Source of the DNA: Anaerolineales bacterium UBA6663
GTDB lineage: Bacteria; Chloroflexota; Anaerolineae; Anaerolineales; UBA6663
Assembly: GCA_002455335.1 (NCBI GenBank)
Contig: DKKP01000391.1
Span: 1 to 9,985 of the forward strand
Direction of reading: 5' to 3'
Length of the DNA stretch: 9,985 nt
Shown: in pieces, positions 8,501 through 9,985 of the stretch
How positions within the stretch are numbered: the stretch's first letter is position 1
Layout: every line of letters begins with the position of its first letter
Translations under genes and position numbers: made by a program
The notes under the pieces: model-generated
Database searches by the model: none
What the model was told of the DNA's origin: nothing
What the model saw: only the letters and a program-made list of their open reading frames with translations

Positions 8501-8820
8501 TGGATCCGGGCGACGCCCGGGCGGGCCAGGACCTCGAGCAGCGCTTCAGCCGGGGTGCAGCGATCGACAAGAGCCTGCAAATCGACAGCGCCTGCATCGA
8601 GCCCAAATAGCTCACGAGCGTCCGCGTCGATCGCTTCGAGTCGACCGCCGCCCTGCACGACGAGCGTCCCGCCGCCGACGTTGACCGCAGCCAACAGGTT
8701 GTTGGCCCCCGTTGCACCGCCACGCGAACGCCGTGTCCGCGCCAGGGTACGCGTCGACCAGGCCACCGCGCTCAGCAGCGCAATGCCCAGGACGATCAAC
8801 GTGAGGGCCAGTGGGTCCAT
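2593..8820 (-). CDS. Giant multi-GAF sensor histidine kinase (PAS, nine GAF modules, PAS, HisKA, HATPase)
   Basis: This 2075-residue protein senses signals mostly inside the cell and autophosphorylates on His. One N-terminal membrane segment (about residues 5-21) is followed by an Arg-rich stretch, giving a membrane-tethered cytoplasmic body. A PAS-like domain spans about 42-136. Nine GAF-type modules follow, roughly at 155-285, 297-465, 478-633, 647-770, 788-983, 993-1168, 1187-1340, 1359-1515 and 1538-1698. Most end in a helix like NQAALAIENARL that leads through a short helical linker into the next module. The first is the most divergent, the fourth is short, and the fifth has a Pro/Gly/Ser-rich insertion. 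A second PAS domain lies at 1718-1830. The kinase core is intact: His1847 in VSHELRTP, the N-box Asn1964 and Asn1968, DTGVGF at 1998-2003, the F-box LFERFLR at 2011 and GTGLGL at 2028-2033. No Cys-His bilin site is seen in any GAF. There is no attached receiver or HPt, so phosphate must go to separate regulators; one flanks the gene on each side. The ligands are unknown. Confidence 0.95.
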   Translation of the reverse strand: MDPLALTLIVLGIALLSAVAWSTRTLARTRRSRGGATGANNLLAAVNVGGGTLVVQGGGRLEAIDADARELFGLDAGAVDLQALVDRCTPAEALLEVLARPGVARIQVAERHLALTSIAIPGATNVQRLLLTVRDAGRLPTTDPDHQAASAAALALAGAAIAAAPDLEAAHMAVVTQTSQLLGASSVALWLDAAGGRLQCVATHGPDSFSSAQCEALAKAAFENRSLQHGAGAESRRSAAPVQIGDINLGALTIALPGAGSVHSDDLLLGWAAQVAALLHHARQADIERRHAGELAELAEIAREIAGALEDADDPRQLLGRLTERIARWLDVELAGLLMFDVAAGTLVAQAPFFGVPDIVLENYRIRLAPGTPAEALWRTRDHVLSRNVRADLPAEWLELRGLAETAGVRTTLLTPLSVGGRRVGALQVANRRDGGPFDRRDSERLSTIARQASAMLENTRLVREAQARAHQAERLAELASALAAETSIAGVAETAIHLAQRLLSFDIGAVLLIDDARGDLLPQPDSVIGLAPNAHALLQLNPRAETACGRGESLHFERALLRAGATGPYSALIIDQQLESLASVPLLAGERALGEILVAAHSERAFAHDELQLLTIIAAQIASALERARLVAATDQDLQRRVEQLTALTHVSRELSGSLERERILRLVHAEAVRATRADRATITLLTDEATAAGLSPDRTLEREALATAHPARSLDARTLAVPILVEGRPGGVIWLETSRVDGFDASAEDILTALAAQTATAIVNARRFEDEARRSAVMQQRAEQLSHLLDISRSVRADTALTSNLQAIATGLHESVGYRQVSVYVRDASSQHGQRLASVGVEGPQRLRPGPAGQPWYRLERLMREAYRVSASYFLPAEHAADLTQAFTGGPTSPLLAPPDGDARTWRSGDLLVVPMVGAGSQNAAAEPSTDDPEPAGRTLLGVITLAAPADGRRPDISLIEVAEIFANQAALAIENARLVEAAQRRATQLTALAEATGQINTTLRTGDVAEAMVEHLAGVVPFDSATLWLRDGDDLRVAAARGFDRSPAGDSAEPQAATEVAPAEDANAERIGLRVALADSALFSEMARTGAAIVVRDVMLDPRFPAGVFGATHSWLGVPLVSKSRVIGALALDKIEPNFYAQDVVGLVTAFANQAATALDNARLFEENEQRRIEIDARSQRLALLNRISSQLSRTLDLYALYDTLVREVSAALDAPQLALFTFEGEGGGPVLAAHQPATSFPPAPLAAAFARARETLSPVAIEDIDATGLLEPYREALHRRGTRSALVLPLVASGVPVGMLQIEEARTRRRYTPGEIELAQTLANQAAVALQNARLLVEVQTRAVELGERNERMTFLNRMANSLSATLDLDLILRQAAGQLVEIFTADHASLMLFDDNRRVGLIEAEHPYFGAVGQRLNVTQDVVAGEILQRRTLAIEDIETDLRLSSEFRANLTRCGARSGLVAPLVSQGLVVGLFTVESRTLREFTSDELELSETVAAQIAAALTNAQFASDLETRVNQRTKEVLRERERVETLLQITTELASSLELDRVLHRALHLVTEAVNAAQGSIFLLQQDTGKLIYRAALGSPKVLPLGGEEIPFRTGEGLVGWVIKNRQPVIIHNLDVDERWKKIVGQNVEHRSALAVPIQWNDEILGALLVYSPSVNAFDDDHLRLVAAASNQVGSAINNAELYRLIRDQAERLGVLLREQQVETTKNRAILEGIGDGVLVADAAGRVTLLNDAAEQIFGLERELVLGKPVGALNSLFTPEGRSWIEAAARAGLNSEGPRIFTQIELIDKRLVTISLAHVVDGDEFIGTVSLIRDVTRDVEIEHIKSEFVTNVSHELRTPITPIKGYVDMLLLGAAGPMSDQQKKLLGVVKSNAERLHTLVNDLLEISRLESGRLKFDLRPVSAADILAVLTDQLRGRSQSEGKPMTISAEVAARLPAVLADRNRLTQVLANLADNAFSYTPAGGSIAFRAWVDEATHEVRIDVVDTGVGFSAEHQKRLFERFLRAENPLVMAKAGTGLGLSISRQLIEAQGGRLWLAQSVEGEGSVFSLTLPLAEAGELAIV

Positions 8821-8845
8821 AGGTCAGTGGATCGCAAACAGGTCG

Positions 8846-8860
8846 GATGCGCTCCGCATC
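8846..8860. other. Small inverted repeat upstream of the kinase gene
   Basis: GATGCG (8846-8851) and CGCATC (8855-8860) form a 6-bp stem with a 3-nt loop in the 51-nt gap between the GGDEF-type regulator and the kinase start codon. It could be a weak RNA hairpin or a small operator. On the plus strand it is followed by TTT, but no plus-strand gene ends here. No good Shine-Dalgarno is seen before the kinase ATG at 8820. Confidence 0.3.
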
Positions 8861-8871
8861 TTTGCCGGGGA

Positions 8872-9762
8872 TCAGGCCGGATCCGCACGCCGGGCTTCGG
8901 CTGCGGCTTCGGTGATCTCGCGGATGTCGGCAAACGGGCGATCGCTGGAACGCAGCACACCCGCCTGGAGTTTCATCAACGGGCCGTGGCTTTCGGCGCC
9001 CGAGCCGTCGGTGAGCGCCACGTACCCCTGTTCGCGATCGACAAACGAGTAGTGCGTCAACACCTCTTCGTCGAACCGGGCGCGCAGCCGGGCCGTGATC
9101 GTGTCGATTCGGGCCGGGCCCGAGATCACCAGGAAGTTGTCGGCGCCGGGGTGGCCGATGAAATCCTGGGCCGAGCCGACCTCGTCGATGACCTCGCCGA
9201 GGAGCATGGCCGTGAAGCGCAGCACCTCATCGCCCGCGATGAAGCCGTAGGCGTCGCGGAAGACGCCAAAATGGCGGATGCTCAGATCGAGCAACGCCCA
9301 GTCGCCGCTGCGCACGATGCGCCGCAGTTGATCTTCGATCAGCCGGCCGGAGGGGAGGCCGGTGCGCGGATCGAGCGCGTTTTCGCGCTCCTGGCGATTG
9401 ATGGCGTTGACGACGCGCAGCTTGAGCTCTTCGATATCGAAGGGCTTTGTGATGTAGTCGTCGGCGCCAAGGCTGAGCCCCTCGATGCGGTCGGCGCGCT
9501 CGTCGCGCTGGGTAAGGAACAAGATCGGGATGTGGCTCGTGCGGATCGTTGTTCGCAGATCCCGACAGACGCTGTACCCATCCATGTCGGGCAGCATGAT
9601 GTCGAGCAGGATCAGGTTGGGCAGGGCGCGACGCGTCAGCTCGAGCGCCTCGCCCCCACGCGGCGCCACGGACACATCAAAGCCCTGGCCCGTGAAATAA
9701 ATCCGCAGCATGTTGGAGATGTCGAAATCATCCTCAACCACCAAGAGACGGCCTTTGCTCAT
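8872..9762 (-). CDS. Response regulator with receiver and degenerate GGDEF domain
   Basis: This 296-residue protein joins a receiver (residues 5-122) to a GGDEF-like domain (about 130-290). The receiver is complete: Asp11/Asp12, phospho-acceptor Asp54 in LILLDIMLP, Thr84, and Lys106 in ITKPF. The output domain opens with DPRTGLPSG (131-139), the counterpart of DxLTGLPNR, and keeps the YGFIAGDEVLR segment (172-182). The signature loop is GADNF (206-210) instead of GGDEF. The usual DxD before the F of that strand is Ser161-Ile-Arg163, so the metal-binding Asp is lost. The inhibitory RxxD site reads SAQD. Diguanylate cyclase activity is therefore unlikely; nucleotide binding or a protein-interaction role is more plausible. 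The start at 9762 is set by GGAGG 8 nt upstream; a second ATG at 9768 is only 2 nt from that site, and the open frame further upstream to 9942 has no domain content. The gene lies 51 nt before the kinase and probably leads the operon. Confidence 0.92.
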   Translation of the reverse strand: MSKGRLLVVEDDFDISNMLRIYFTGQGFDVSVAPRGGEALELTRRALPNLILLDIMLPDMDGYSVCRDLRTTIRTSHIPILFLTQRDERADRIEGLSLGADDYITKPFDIEELKLRVVNAINRQERENALDPRTGLPSGRLIEDQLRRIVRSGDWALLDLSIRHFGVFRDAYGFIAGDEVLRFTAMLLGEVIDEVGSAQDFIGHPGADNFLVISGPARIDTITARLRARFDEEVLTHYSFVDREQGYVALTDGSGAESHGPLMKLQAGVLRSSDRPFADIREITEAAAEARRADPA

Positions 9763-9768
9763 GAACAT

Positions 9769-9775
9769 TCCCTCC
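9769..9775 (-). promoter_or_regulatory. Ribosome binding site of the GGDEF-type regulator
   Basis: GGAGGGA on the minus strand is the strongest Shine-Dalgarno in the window. Its GGAGG core is 8 nt from the ATG at 9762 and only 2 nt from the ATG at 9768, so the former is the likely start. Confidence 0.7.
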
Positions 9776-9964
9776 GACGTCGCAAGCACCGGTTTCGCCC
9801 TGCGCCAGGTCTCGCAGGTCACGCGATGTGGCTTCAGCCTCGCCAGGCCTCGTATTTTACGTGAAGCTGCAGAACCGGCCTTTCGCCAGGGTCGGCGATA
9901 GGTGCGGCACGGCAGGGCCTGCTGGCAAAGCAGTGCTCCCATTTTGACGTAATTCTGGTTTTAT
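9776..9964. other. Upstream region of the signalling operon, no gene seen
   Basis: No coding frame with recognisable content is visible. A TAAAAT sequence on the minus strand (9854-9859) resembles a -10 box, about 80 nt before the Shine-Dalgarno, but no convincing -35 box lies 16-18 nt from it. The AT-richer stretch at about 9940-9964 could hold another promoter. The operon promoter is therefore probably in this region but cannot be fixed from sequence alone. Confidence 0.3.
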
Positions 9965-9985
9965 GGTGGGTTGGGGTTGGTTGGG
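9965..9985 (+). repeat. G-rich run with TTGG/TTGGGG units at the window edge
   Basis: The plus strand carries five G-runs (2, 3, 4, 2 and 3 G) separated by T or TT, similar to a two-tetrad G-quadruplex. The run reaches the last base and is cut by the window edge, so its full length and meaning are unknown. Confidence 0.45.

Noticed and set aside
9854..9859. TAAAAT as a firm -10 box for the signalling operon
   Set aside because: No -35-like hexamer is found at 16-18 nt, so it is only mentioned as a possibility.
8827..9864. 345-codon open frame on the plus strand opposite the GGDEF-type regulator
   Set aside because: The minus strand encodes an unmistakable receiver domain with all catalytic residues; the plus-strand product shows no family features.
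9763..9942. 60-residue N-terminal extension of the GGDEF-type regulator
   Set aside because: The extension has no domain content, while GGAGG sits 8 nt before the ATG at 9762 exactly where the receiver fold begins.

Overview
The window reads as a chromosomal segment of a high-GC bacterium, most likely a member of the Chloroflexota (Anaerolineae-like). This is inferred from three things: a very large histidine kinase built of many GAF domains, a lipoprotein with a Thr/Pro-rich linker and an NBR1-type Ig-like domain, and a response regulator with a degenerate GGDEF domain. All three are typical of that phylum. No rRNA, tRNA, CRISPR array, transposase or phage gene is visible.

All six genes lie on the minus strand, so the region reads from right to left. 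At the right end (8872-9762) is a response regulator with a receiver domain and a GGDEF-like output domain whose active site has decayed. Next comes a 2075-residue sensor histidine kinase (2593-8820) with one N-terminal membrane anchor, a PAS-like domain, nine GAF-type modules in tandem, a second PAS domain and an intact HisKA/HATPase core. A stand-alone CheY-like receiver (2181-2549) follows. The gaps of 51 and 43 nt suggest that these three form one signalling operon. No DNA-binding output domain is seen in it.

Downstream are an alpha/beta-hydrolase-fold protein whose nucleophile serine is replaced by glycine (1271-2059), a VOC/glyoxalase-fold protein with a histidine-rich tail (707-1147), and a lipoprotein with an NBR1-Ig-like domain (59-670). 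The VOC gene has a good sigma70-type promoter placed so that the mRNA would be leaderless. It probably starts a second unit, VOC plus lipoprotein, which ends at a perfect 23-bp hairpin at the left edge.

The gaps around the hydrolase gene hold purine-rich and GC-rich repeats, including a long imperfect inverted repeat. The most notable points are the nine-GAF kinase flanked by two receivers without a DNA-binding output, and the fact that two catalytic folds here (GGDEF and alpha/beta hydrolase) have clearly lost key residues. I see no clearly unprecedented system. The signalling operon is the best candidate for closer study.
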